The notes under the pieces are model-generated. The model saw nothing but the letters and a program-made list of their open reading frames with translations. It was not told the DNA's origin and made no database searches. Both the position numbers and the translations under genes were made by a program. A stretch of DNA of 57,386 bases from CAWIVJ01 sp963839525 (GTDB lineage Bacteria; Cyanobacteriota; Vampirovibrionia; Gastranaerophilales; Gastranaerophilaceae), in NCBI GenBank assembly GCA_963839525.1, contig CAWIVJ010000020.1:1-57386 (forward strand). The letters are read 5' to 3'. Below are positions 32,026-39,719 of this stretch, in pieces. How positions within the stretch are numbered: position 1 is the first letter of the stretch; each line of letters opens with the position of its first letter.

Positions 32026-32904
32026 TTATCCCTCATCCAAAATAAATTTACCCATTCTTCCTTCTCGAAAATCACCAAGAATAAAAGCCGAAGTTCTCTG
32101 AATATCAGGCAAAGCTCCCTTTATAATCCAATTTCTGCTTTTTGCAATATTTTCTATTGTTAAATGTTCATCTTCTTTTAAATTATAGTATTTTTTAACT
32201 TCTTTACCATATTTTTTATCAAAAATTTCCAATAATTCTTTTGCTACAGATTCCGTTTCGTAAGCATTTTCCGAAACAGAATTAACAAAAGCAAGTTTTT
32301 GAGCTCTTTTCTGATCTTCTTGTTTCATTGGAATAATTCCCGGTGTATCAAGCAAATCTAATTTCGGATTAACTTTAACCCATTGCTGCTGGCGTGTAAC
32401 TCCCGCTTTAGCTCCTGTTTTTGTTTTAGAAGTTCGGGTTAATTTGTTAATTATGCTGGACTTACCAACATTAGGCATTCCGACTACCATAACACGTGCC
32501 GGTCTGCGCAAAAGTCCCTTTTCCATAAGTTTTTGAATCCGGTATTCACTTAATTCAACAGCTTTTGCAACAATTTTATTTAAATCTTTTGAATTTTTGG
32601 CATCAGTAGTTAAAACAGGACAATTAAACTTTTCTTCGAGTATTTTAACCCATTTTTTAATTTCCTGCTCTTCAGTTAAATCAGCTTTATTAAGCAAAAT
32701 TAGACGAGGTTTCTCGCCTAATAATGACTTTATATTTCCATAACAACTGCTTAAAGGGATTCTTGAGTCCAAAACTTCAATCACAACATCAACAAGACTA
32801 ATCTGCTCTTTTAGTTTTCTTTCTGCCTTTGCAATATGACCGGGGTACCAGTGAATATGTCCATGAATAACCTGTGGCTTATTTTCACCCTTCTCGTTAC
32901 TCAT
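32026..32904 (-). CDS. ylqF: ribosome biogenesis GTPase YlqF/RbgA
   Basis: A circularly permuted GTPase needed for late 50S subunit assembly. The order of motifs is permuted as in the family: G4 LNKADL (71-76), then G1 VGMPNVGKSS (141-150), then G3 DTPG (186-189). The N-terminal HWYPGHIAKAERKL is the YlqF signature. The 292 aa end in the ANTAR-like C-terminal domain. It lies between rplS and rnhB, the same order (rplS-ylqF-rnhB) found in many Firmicutes, and abuts rnhB. Transcription probably begins upstream of rplS. Confidence 0.96.
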   Translation of the reverse strand: MSNEKGENKPQVIHGHIHWYPGHIAKAERKLKEQISLVDVVIEVLDSRIPLSSCYGNIKSLLGEKPRLILLNKADLTEEQEIKKWVKILEEKFNCPVLTTDAKNSKDLNKIVAKAVELSEYRIQKLMEKGLLRRPARVMVVGMPNVGKSSIINKLTRTSKTKTGAKAGVTRQQQWVKVNPKLDLLDTPGIIPMKQEDQKRAQKLAFVNSVSENAYETESVAKELLEIFDKKYGKEVKKYYNLKEDEHLTIENIAKSRNWIIKGALPDIQRTSAFILGDFREGRMGKFILDEG

Positions 32905-32943
32905 AACTTCCCCCCTAAGCTAAAATGAATGCGCTAATTTAAA

Positions 32944-33300
32944 TTATATTTTGCTTCCGATTTTTTCTTTAATACGTGTAGCTTTACCTGAAAGCTTTCT
33001 CAAATAATATAATTTTGCACGTCTAACATCACCACGTTTAAGAATAGCTATTTTTTCAATTCTCGGAGAGTAAAGTGCAAAAACTCTTTCTACACCAATG
33101 CCCTGGAAAATTTTTCTAACTGTAATTGTTTTGTTAATTCCGCCTCCGCGTTTTTTAATAACAGTTCCTTCAAACGCCTGCGTTCTTTCTTTGTTTCCTT
33201 CAATAATTCTAACGAAAACCTTTACAGTATCTCCCGGATTAACTTTAGGAAGCTCTTTATCTAAATATTGTTTCTCTAAATTCTCAATAATAGGATTCAT
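32944..33300 (-). CDS. rplS: 50S ribosomal protein L19
   Basis: A structural protein at the 30S-50S interface. The 118-aa sequence has PGDTVKVFVRIIEGNKERTQ, then AFEGTVIKKRGGGINKTITV, RKIFQGIGVERVFALYSP and RRAKLYYLRKLSGKATRIKE, all standard for L19. It is preceded by a 120-bp AT-rich leader after the acidic protein gene and followed by ylqF after 39 bp. No recognisable L19 regulatory structure was found. Confidence 0.98.
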   Translation of the reverse strand: MNPIIENLEKQYLDKELPKVNPGDTVKVFVRIIEGNKERTQAFEGTVIKKRGGGINKTITVRKIFQGIGVERVFALYSPRIEKIAILKRGDVRRAKLYYLRKLSGKATRIKEKIGSKI

Positions 33301-33419
33301 TTTTATTTTCCTTTTTTTATTATATTTCAGCGTAAATTTATTCTATTTCAAAAAAAGAAGAAAATCAATAACGGATTAAGAATTGTGACAAACAGGCAAA
33401 ATTTTTTTGTGCTTGCTAT

Positions 33420-33797
33420 TTAGTAATACTCATTTTCTTCATTCTCGGAAGAATCATCAAAATCGTCCAGAAATTCTTCGTCCAAATCTTCTTTGTCTTC
33501 TTCTGATTCGGAATTCTTTATTTCTTCTAATAATTCTATTCGTTTTCTTTCATTTAAAACATTTGCAACATTCATCATTGCAAGAGAATTTAGAGTAGCA
33601 CGCAGTTGTGCGCTTCTGTCCACAAACTGCATATTATGTTGTGCCTGTTCCTCTTCCTTAGCAGGAACCTCCCCGTATTCAGTACCAGGTCCCATTTTAT
33701 CATGCTGGGTGTTTGCGGCTGTACCTGAGATATCTCCACTTTTAAAGTTAAACGCGCCGCCTATTCCGAAAAAACCCGCTGAACGATTATCTACCAC
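33420..33797 (-). CDS. hypothetical acidic protein, 125 aa
   Basis: Not recognised. The N-terminal third is Gly-rich and neutral (SAGFFGIGGAFNFKSGDISG), the middle is helical (RSAQLRATLNSLAMMNVANV, then LNERKRIELLEEI), and the C-terminus is an acidic tail of Glu, Asp and Ser. The start is GTG 33797 with GGAG 6 nt upstream; a stop lies just before. It precedes rplS on the same strand. The acidic tail suggests binding to a basic partner, but nothing specific can be said. Confidence 0.6.
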   Translation of the reverse strand: MVDNRSAGFFGIGGAFNFKSGDISGTAANTQHDKMGPGTEYGEVPAKEEEQAQHNMQFVDRSAQLRATLNSLAMMNVANVLNERKRIELLEEIKNSESEEDKEDLDEEFLDDFDDSSENEENEYY

Positions 33798-34125
33798 TTT
33801 TTGCTCCTACGGTACCCGTCGATTTCACCTGTGTTACTACATCTTTTATATTAGGTTGCTTTGTTTGCCTTATTTTTGTAAGCCTTTTCAGACTTACTCC
33901 GACTACCGTGTTTTTGTTCTTTATTTTTCTCGTGAAATAGTTTTTCTCAAACTGTCATTATTAGTTTAAATGACCGTTCCAATATATAAATCCCCTGAAT
34001 AACTTATTTTGCTAGTTTTCATGTTAAATGTAAAGAAAAGTTTACAATTAACAATGAGTATAAATAATAAAAATGCTCAAATGTATTGATTTTACAGACT
34101 ATATAAGCTATATTTTTCTATGCCG
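33798..34125. other. intergenic stretch, no clear gene
   Basis: AT-rich spacer between tsaC and the acidic protein, both on the minus strand. A minus frame without ATG, GTG or TTG start is open from about 33955 to 33788 and would encode a basic peptide (NTVVGVSLKRLTKIRQTKQP, then KDVVTQVKSTGTVGAK). It might be a remnant or a peptide with a rare start. Plus-strand open frames overlapping this region look like shadows. No terminator or RNA structure was recognised. Confidence 0.4.
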
Positions 34126-34719
34126 TCAATTTTCAAATTTAACAGCTCCTTGACGTAAAACTTTAACTTCGTCGTCTAAAACTGATACAACCGTTGATTC
34201 CATACCTTTCGCTTTAACACCAAAATCTTCAAGTATTAAATCAACCTTTCCTTTAATACTTGAAACTGCTTGCTCATAAGTTTTTGCTGAAGGTTCGTTT
34301 GATAAATTTGCACTTGTAGTTGCAAGCACCCCACCTGCAGCTGTTTCACAAATTTCTCTAAAAACTTCATTATCAGGAACTCTTATTCCAACAGTATTAA
34401 AGCCCGACGTTAAATAATCAGGAGTTTTACCATTTTTTTCCAAAACTAAAGTTAAAGCACCCGGAAAGTATCTATCAATTAATTCTTTTATTTTTTTATT
34501 AATCGGTTTTACATAAGGTAAAAGATTCTCAATTTTATTTGACATTAAAATCAAGGGTTTTTTAGGTTCACGTTTTTTTATTTCATAAATTTTTTTAACA
34601 CCGTTTTCTGATGTTGGCAAACAACCCAACCCCCAAACCGTATCAGTGACAAAAGCAATAACTCCGTCATTATTTAAATTTTCTTTAATTTTTCTTCTTA
34701 GCTCTTCGCTTAAATACAT
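34126..34719 (-). CDS. tsaC: L-threonylcarbamoyladenylate synthase
   Basis: Makes threonylcarbamoyl-AMP from threonine, bicarbonate and ATP for the universal t6A37 tRNA modification. The 197-aa YrdC-type domain has VIAFVTDTVWGLGCLP, IYEIKKREPKKPLILM, RYFPGALTLVL, VGIRVPDN and LATTSANLSNEPSAK, covering the ATP and threonine sites. It lacks the extra C-terminal Sua5 domain, so it is the short TsaC type. It stands apart from its neighbours by roughly 330 bp on the downstream side and 38 bp from the 342-aa gene. Confidence 0.95.
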   Translation of the reverse strand: MYLSEELRRKIKENLNNDGVIAFVTDTVWGLGCLPTSENGVKKIYEIKKREPKKPLILMSNKIENLLPYVKPINKKIKELIDRYFPGALTLVLEKNGKTPDYLTSGFNTVGIRVPDNEVFREICETAAGGVLATTSANLSNEPSAKTYEQAVSSIKGKVDLILEDFGVKAKGMESTVVSVLDDEVKVLRQGAVKFEN

Positions 34720-34754
34720 TTTAATCCTTTTGTATCTTTATCATTAAACACTTT

Positions 34755-34835
34755 ACGTCATCCTGAACTTGTTTCAGGATCGCATAAGCGAGTGACCTTG
34801 CGATGCTGAAATAAATTCAGCATGACGTTTATTAA
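34755..34835. repeat. 81-bp GTCATCCTGAAC-family repeat, copy 1
   Basis: Identical over 81 bp to 35811-35891. The left end GTCATCCTGAACTTGTTTC and the right end CTGAAATAAATTCAGCATGAC are each palindromic and are imperfect inverted copies of each other. The repeat encodes the last 22 residues and the stop of the 342-aa gene (LNLFQHRKVTRLCDPETSSG). Confidence 0.9.
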
Positions 34836-35786
34836 TTTATCAAACAAATTTAATCTAAAACATTTATATAAAGGTATTATCCATAAATGTAAACAATTTA
34901 AAGAAGATATGTCTATATAATTTAATTCCTTTACATTAAATAAATTATTATCAAATTTAAATTCAATATTTATGTTTAATCTTGACAATATCTGTTTATT
35001 TTTAACTTTATAATGATGTCTAAATGCTATCAAATGGTCAATGGCTATATCACTATATAATACAACATATTCTAAAGCTTGTGTTAACTCCTCATATAAA
35101 TTTTTCAAATATAAAACTTCTTGAATTTTTTGTTCAATTACTTCTTCATAATTTGGGTCTAATGAATCAAAAAGTAAGATATTTTGTGTCCTTTGCTTAA
35201 TATCTTTAATTTTAATACACTCATTTATATCAGTTATAATCTTATTTACATGACCATAATCCCGAAGCAAAGTTTTATAAATTGCTTGAAAATGGGGATT
35301 TCCAGAAGTTACCAAAAAAAGAGCATTTTCTTCCGAATTTTTTTCATTTAATGAATTCATAATACTACGATAAGCATATTCAAATCTTATTTTTTCTCCT
35401 ACTTCATTTAACAATGTTAAAATATAATTTTTATAGCTTTCTTCATTAGGGAATTCAATATGAGTTTCAAGATTCTGCTTCTTGTTATAACAATCTGCTA
35501 AATATTTCATTTTATCTAATAATTTTAGATTTCTTTCTAACTCTTCCAATACAATTATGGATTTGCTTTTCCAAATTGCATAACTTTGTTCAAAATTCTC
35601 CTTAATAGAGAAAAACAATAGGAACAAATCACTAACTACATTCTTTATTCTATTTTCTTTTTCTTTAATTCTATAAAGTAAATAGGCAATTAAAGCTGTT
35701 GTAAAAACACCAATAATTGCTTGATATTTTATAAACCAACCAGTATTTTGTGGATTTATTAAAAGATTTTTAATATGCACATCCAT
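34758..35786 (-). CDS. unknown membrane-anchored protein flanked by direct repeats, 342 aa
   Basis: Not recognised. One hydrophobic segment (about 17-38, WFIKYQAIIGVFTTALIAYL) anchors the N-terminus, and the rest is soluble, helical and charged (for example ENRIKNVVSDLFLLFFSIKE; EVIEQKIQEVLYLKNLYEEL). An ATG at 35786 follows AAGGA by 6 nt. The last 22 residues and the stop are supplied by the repeat at 34755. An identical repeat lies 24 bp upstream of the start (35811-35891), so the gene is bracketed by 81-bp direct repeats. It may have arrived with, or been trapped between, these elements. The original C-terminus cannot be seen. Confidence 0.65.
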   Translation of the reverse strand: MDVHIKNLLINPQNTGWFIKYQAIIGVFTTALIAYLLYRIKEKENRIKNVVSDLFLLFFSIKENFEQSYAIWKSKSIIVLEELERNLKLLDKMKYLADCYNKKQNLETHIEFPNEESYKNYILTLLNEVGEKIRFEYAYRSIMNSLNEKNSEENALFLVTSGNPHFQAIYKTLLRDYGHVNKIITDINECIKIKDIKQRTQNILLFDSLDPNYEEVIEQKIQEVLYLKNLYEELTQALEYVVLYSDIAIDHLIAFRHHYKVKNKQILSRLNINIEFKFDNNLFNVKELNYIDISSLNCLHLWIIPLYKCFRLNLFDKLINVMLNLFQHRKVTRLCDPETSSG

Positions 35787-35810
35787 TTATATTCCTTTTT
35801 AGAGTTTCTC

Positions 35811-35891
35811 ACGTCATCCTGAACTTGTTTCAGGATCGCATAAGCGAGTGACCTTGCGATGCTGAAATAAATTCAGCATGACGTTTATTAA
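35811..35891. repeat. 81-bp GTCATCCTGAAC-family repeat, copy 2
   Basis: Identical to 34755-34835. It lies between the 342-aa gene and the GIY-YIG gene and contains the stop codon of the latter (35888-35890). Confidence 0.9.
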
Positions 35892-36178
35892 ATTATTTTA
35901 CTATATAAATCTTCAAATGTAGGATTAAATTCTTTTACTAAATTTATTTTCCATTGTCTATGCCATTTTTTAAGCTGTTTTTCTCTATTTATTGCACTCT
36001 CAATATTATCTGAAACTTCGTAATAAACAAGTTTGTTTAAATTATACTTTTTTGTAAATCCTTCCACGACTTTACTCTTATGCTCCCAAATTCGTTTGAT
36101 TAAGTTAGAAGTTACACCAATATAAAATACTGTATTATATTCATTTGTGAGCATATAAACATAAGAATTTATTTTCAT
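35888..36178 (-). CDS. GIY-YIG nuclease family protein, 96 aa
   Basis: A single-domain endonuclease of the UPF0213/YhbQ-like size. Catalytic features are in order: the GIY-equivalent YVYML...FYIGVTSN, Arg in LIKRIWEHK, Glu in NREKQLKKWHR, and a C-terminal Asn (KINLV..FNP). Such small proteins may cut branched or hairpin DNA; in many genomes they occur in multiple copies among repeats. Here the gene is enclosed by inverted copies of a palindromic repeat, with its stop codon inside one. No other domain is present. Confidence 0.85.
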   Translation of the reverse strand: MKINSYVYMLTNEYNTVFYIGVTSNLIKRIWEHKSKVVEGFTKKYNLNKLVYYEVSDNIESAINREKQLKKWHRQWKINLVKEFNPTFEDLYSKII

Positions 36179-36210
36179 AACGAGTTTACTTTATCATAAA
36201 TGCAAAAGTA

Positions 36211-36239
36211 ATGCGATCCTGAAACAAGTTCAAGATGAC
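36211..36239 (-). repeat. inverted GTCATCCTGAAC-family repeat end
   Basis: Reverse complement of 35813-35841 with one mismatch. It lies upstream of the GIY-YIG start and immediately after murJ (stop 36248). Confidence 0.75.
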
Positions 36240-36247
36240 TATTATAT

Positions 36248-37924
36248 TTACGATTTAGGGTAAAACTTCTGTTTTATTTTACCTAAAAGTCTGTCTTTTA
36301 ATTCAAGCGCGTATTCCATTTTAAAAATTAAATTCAAAGAAACATACATTATTAAACACAATAATCCTATTGAAATTATTTTTCCCGCTTCAAAAAGTTT
36401 GCCGGGCAAAGTTGCAAAAGCGCTATTAAACCAAATTGCTGCAATCCAACAAACAAAAAGTGTTATTAAGCCCGCTACAAACATTTTTCCGAAATTTTTA
36501 AAAAGCCTGTTATAATCCAGTTTTATTTTTTTTCGGATTAAAATCCCTAAAATAAAAGCATTAAAAAGAGTTACGATAGAAGTTGAAAGAGTAATTCCTC
36601 CAATTCCGCCTCCGATTGAAAGTTTTGAAACAAAAATCCAGTTTAAAAAGAATTTTAAACCGATTGAAAATAATGCAGTGAAGAATGGTGTTGCAGAATC
36701 ATTGAACGAATAATAAACCCTTGTAATTGAATCTCTGAAGACATAAGGAAGTATTGAAAAAGCTAAAAACCACAAGGCCTGAGTTACCATAAAAGTAGCT
36801 TTATCATCAAACGCTCCCCTTTCAAAAATTAATTTAATTCCGTCATAACCTAGAATCCAAATACCTATAATTATAGGGAAAGCAGCAAAAAATAATACCC
36901 CTACCCCTTTATTAAAATACCTTTTTACACCTTCTAAATTATTCTGCCCGACAAATTTTGAAAAAATAGGAAAAAGAGGTACTAAAAATGCTGTAACTAA
37001 AATCCCGACAGGAAACTGAAATACCCTGTTTGAATAGCCGATTGAAGTCCAGGCTCCCGGATTCAAAGAAGATGCAAAAAACATATCCACATAAACATAA
37101 AATTGTCCTATTGTTGAACTTAAAACTGCTGGAAAAAGAAGTTCACAAATTTGTTTAAAATAAACATTGTTAAAATCTAAATTCGGCTTGAGTTTAAATC
37201 CAAGCTGCTTTATTTTTGGAATCTGGTATACCAACTGACAAAATGCACCTATTGTGGTTGCAAGCGCCAAAATTTTTCCTGTATTGTCATTTTTTACTAA
37301 AGTAATCATTGCAATGATTACAATACTCATCAAAATCGGTGATATATTAGGCAAAATAAACTCACGGTAACTTATCAAAATCCCATAGTAAATTCCAACA
37401 ATACCGCCAACAATAAGGATTGGTGACATTATTTTTAAATGCATACTTGCAAGTGAAATAAGCTGTGTATTATTACCCGAAATTATAATTCTCATAATTT
37501 GGTCTGAAAAAATAAAACATAAAACAGCAAATATTGAAAAAGCAATAAAACTTGCTGTTAAAAAAGTATTAAAAAGCTTATTTACTTCGTTATTTGCTTT
37601 TTCTCGCAATGAAGGAATAATTTTTGAGAAAACTGCAACTGTTGCACTATGAAAAGGTCCTCCCACACCGCCCAGCAGAACAATAGCCAAAGCAGGCAAC
37701 TGGTAAGCATAAAAATAAGCATCAGAAATAGTAGAAGCACCATAGCAATTAGCTATAACAACATCACGAACAAAACCTATCAATTTGCTTGTAACAGTAA
37801 CAACAGCAATAAGCCATGCAGCTTTCAATATACCATGACCTCTATCAGTGTTAATTGTGTTTGTTTCCGCTTCAATCAAAGCTATTTTCTCCTGGCTGCT
37901 ATTAGAAATTGTATTCACATTCAT
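36248..37924 (-). CDS. murJ: lipid II flippase MurJ
   Basis: Moves the peptidoglycan precursor lipid II across the inner membrane. The 558 aa form the 14-helix MOP/MVF fold. Marks include SKLIGFVRDVVIANCYGAST with the functional Arg and Asp, DAYFYAYQLPAL, QFPVGILVTAFLVPLFPIFS and DSITRVYYSFNDSATPF. The first 33 residues are a hydrophilic extension. The start overlaps the end of the SpoIID-like gene by 23 bp, so the genes are coupled, joining wall precursor export to a wall hydrolase-like or amidase-activator protein. Confidence 0.94.
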   Translation of the reverse strand: MNVNTISNSSQEKIALIEAETNTINTDRGHGILKAAWLIAVVTVTSKLIGFVRDVVIANCYGASTISDAYFYAYQLPALAIVLLGGVGGPFHSATVAVFSKIIPSLREKANNEVNKLFNTFLTASFIAFSIFAVLCFIFSDQIMRIIISGNNTQLISLASMHLKIMSPILIVGGIVGIYYGILISYREFILPNISPILMSIVIIAMITLVKNDNTGKILALATTIGAFCQLVYQIPKIKQLGFKLKPNLDFNNVYFKQICELLFPAVLSSTIGQFYVYVDMFFASSLNPGAWTSIGYSNRVFQFPVGILVTAFLVPLFPIFSKFVGQNNLEGVKRYFNKGVGVLFFAAFPIIIGIWILGYDGIKLIFERGAFDDKATFMVTQALWFLAFSILPYVFRDSITRVYYSFNDSATPFFTALFSIGLKFFLNWIFVSKLSIGGGIGGITLSTSIVTLFNAFILGILIRKKIKLDYNRLFKNFGKMFVAGLITLFVCWIAAIWFNSAFATLPGKLFEAGKIISIGLLCLIMYVSLNLIFKMEYALELKDRLLGKIKQKFYPKS

Positions 37925-39689
37925 CTTTTTCTACCAATTCTATGTAAAATTTAATTTCTTTGTTTTTTTCCTGTTCCGGTAAATAAAATGTTGCCGAATT
38001 GTTACCCTGTTTAATATAACTTGAAATGTCAATTTTGCAGACTTTATTAAAAGGAGTTCCAACATTTGCCAATTCAAACACAACATCTTCTCCATTAATA
38101 TTAGCACTAAATTTTTTTATTTGATACTTATTATCTACAATTAATTTTGCTTTTTTATACGGGGCGAAAAATCTTTGTATAAAGATTTTTCGCCCTTCTT
38201 TTCCTTTTGAAGATAAAACGACAGGAACAGTTGAAATAGTTATTCCTGTATAATATCTTTTAAGAATTTTATCAAAACTCTTATGAAGTGCTGTTGCCAT
38301 AAACCCTGCTCCGTATTGGCTCATTCCTACACCATGCCCGTATCCTCCGCCATAAGCCATAATCTTATTAAGTTTTTTATTTGTATCATAAAGATTCTCA
38401 AAAACTACATTAGCACTGGGAAGCGCTTTTCCTTCTTTTTTCAAAAGTCTTCTTATTACAAGTTCTTTATTCACACACCAATGACCTTTATCTGTTATAA
38501 TTTCAAGCTCAATAATTTTACCTGAAACCCCGCGTTTATTAACTTTAATTTCTTTTAATTCTCCTAAAATCTCTCCTTCTGTAAACTCAGGTCTTATGAA
38601 ACCTGTTTTTGACTGCTCAATTAAAGTTTTTGACAAAGTTTTTTCAAGTTCTTCACGGCTGAATTCCTTTTGCCAACGGTAATAAGGCGATTTCATGTCA
38701 TAAGAATCAGGAAAAGCCATATAAAAAATTCTTGCCTCTTCTTCTCTGTTTAAAGGCACAACCGAGTAAATATCCGGTCGGCCTTTTAAATAAGGTCTGG
38801 GTATTGAAGGGAACTCTTTCGTTTTTGTATCCGAAAAAGCATTTTCGTAGCTTTCGGTGTAGCCTCCTGCTGTTGAACAATATTGAGCCAAAATTAAATC
38901 CCACCCGTAAAGAGCAACAAGTCCTTCTGTTTCTCCAACAGCTTTGTTAGAAAGTTCTTTTTCTGTTCCTGCACCAAAATAAACCTGGCTTGCAACCGAA
39001 TCATCAACATCAAATTCCTCATAAGCCCTTGTCCTTGGCATTAAAACATAATTTCTTGCCGCAACCGCCTGTGCTTTAAGGGCTTCAAGACCAAATCTAA
39101 CAGGCATTTCATTTGGTACAACTCCTTTTAAATAATTTTCTAAGTCAAGGACATTAACTAAATAAAACTGAAAATCATTTTTAGGAATAATCTCAAAAAT
39201 TCCATGATAAATCGCTTGTTTTCCGTTTCTTTTAAGATTTTCTATTCCTAAAAGTCCGCAAGGAGAATGAAAAATAAGAGTTCCACTTAAATTTTTTGCA
39301 ACTATCTTATTATTAACAATGATATTAAATTTGCCGGAGTTATATTTAATCTTAGCAGTATTTGCCGGCATAAATTTCATAATTTGCCTTCGGTTTTCTT
39401 TGTCATAAACAGCATATTCAGCAGTTGCAACAATCGAAATTTCGTTATAAACAAGCGATTTAAAACTATTATCGCTTATACCTACCCTAACAATAGGAGC
39501 ATCCTGTGCAAATGTTTTTGAGCCCGTGCAGAAAAATACCAATGCTAAAATACAAATTAATACCGGAATGTCATGCTGAACTTGTTTGACAAAGGGAACA
39601 GACGGGGAACGAGTCTTGTGACTCTGTCCTACACGCAGAATCTTTCCAATAAGTATACACTGATTAGATGCTGAATTTATTTCAGACAT
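37902..39689 (-). CDS. SpoIID/LytB-domain protein, start inside a repeat element, 595 aa
   Basis: The SpoIID family comprises lytic transglycosylases or amidase enhancers acting on peptidoglycan. The domain spans VLDLENYLKGVVPNEMP, RFGLEALKAQAVAARNY, GAGTEKELSNKAVGETEGL, AQYCSTAGGYTESYENAFSD and GGYGHGVGMSQYGA, all typical. A hydrophobic segment (about 41-58) resembles a signal peptide ending SKTFA/QD. The first 40 residues (MSEINSASNQCILIGKILRV and onward) are encoded by a 123-bp repeat element at 39569-39691 and are not expected in the family. The element probably displaced the original start. The gene follows cysS by 30 bp and overlaps murJ. Confidence 0.85.
   Translation of the reverse strand: MSEINSASNQCILIGKILRVGQSHKTRSPSVPFVKQVQHDIPVLICILALVFFCTGSKTFAQDAPIVRVGISDNSFKSLVYNEISIVATAEYAVYDKENRRQIMKFMPANTAKIKYNSGKFNIIVNNKIVAKNLSGTLIFHSPCGLLGIENLKRNGKQAIYHGIFEIIPKNDFQFYLVNVLDLENYLKGVVPNEMPVRFGLEALKAQAVAARNYVLMPRTRAYEEFDVDDSVASQVYFGAGTEKELSNKAVGETEGLVALYGWDLILAQYCSTAGGYTESYENAFSDTKTKEFPSIPRPYLKGRPDIYSVVPLNREEEARIFYMAFPDSYDMKSPYYRWQKEFSREELEKTLSKTLIEQSKTGFIRPEFTEGEILGELKEIKVNKRGVSGKIIELEIITDKGHWCVNKELVIRRLLKKEGKALPSANVVFENLYDTNKKLNKIMAYGGGYGHGVGMSQYGAGFMATALHKSFDKILKRYYTGITISTVPVVLSSKGKEGRKIFIQRFFAPYKKAKLIVDNKYQIKKFSANINGEDVVFELANVGTPFNKVCKIDISSYIKQGNNSATFYLPEQEKNKEIKFYIELVEKDECEYNF
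38162..38195. repeat. perfect 15-bp hairpin inside the SpoIID-like gene
   Basis: GGGCGAAAAATCTTT (38162-38176) and its complement (38181-38195) are perfect with a 4-nt loop, GTAT. It lies in coding sequence over residues GRKIFIQRFFAPY near the C-terminus. It is unrelated in sequence to the dispersed families. Confidence 0.65.
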
Positions 39690-39691
39690 GA
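39569..39691. repeat. 123-bp palindromic element at the start of the SpoIID-like gene
   Basis: It begins GTCATGCTGAACTTGTTT and ends ATTTATTTCAGACATGAC, so both ends match the family at 34755, with a different, longer middle. It contains the start codon used by the SpoIID-like gene (39687-39689) and 40 codons of it. Confidence 0.75.
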
Positions 39692-39719
39692 CATTGGTTT
39701 TTTATATATTTATCCCCTT

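Larger units (their letters stand above)
35813..36239. mobile_element. candidate GIY-YIG nuclease element with 29-bp inverted ends
   Basis: The first 29 bp of the repeat (35813-35841) recur in reverse at 36211-36239 with a single mismatch. Between them is one complete gene, a GIY-YIG nuclease. The unit is 427 bp. The ends belong to the palindromic repeat family seen at six places in this window. No target-site duplication could be identified, so mobility is inferred. Confidence 0.45.

Noticed and set aside
33493..33969. 158-codon plus-strand frame
   Set aside because: It runs antisense to the acidic protein gene and across a spacer; composition is that of a reverse-frame translation, and the minus-strand gene has a GTG start with a ribosome site.
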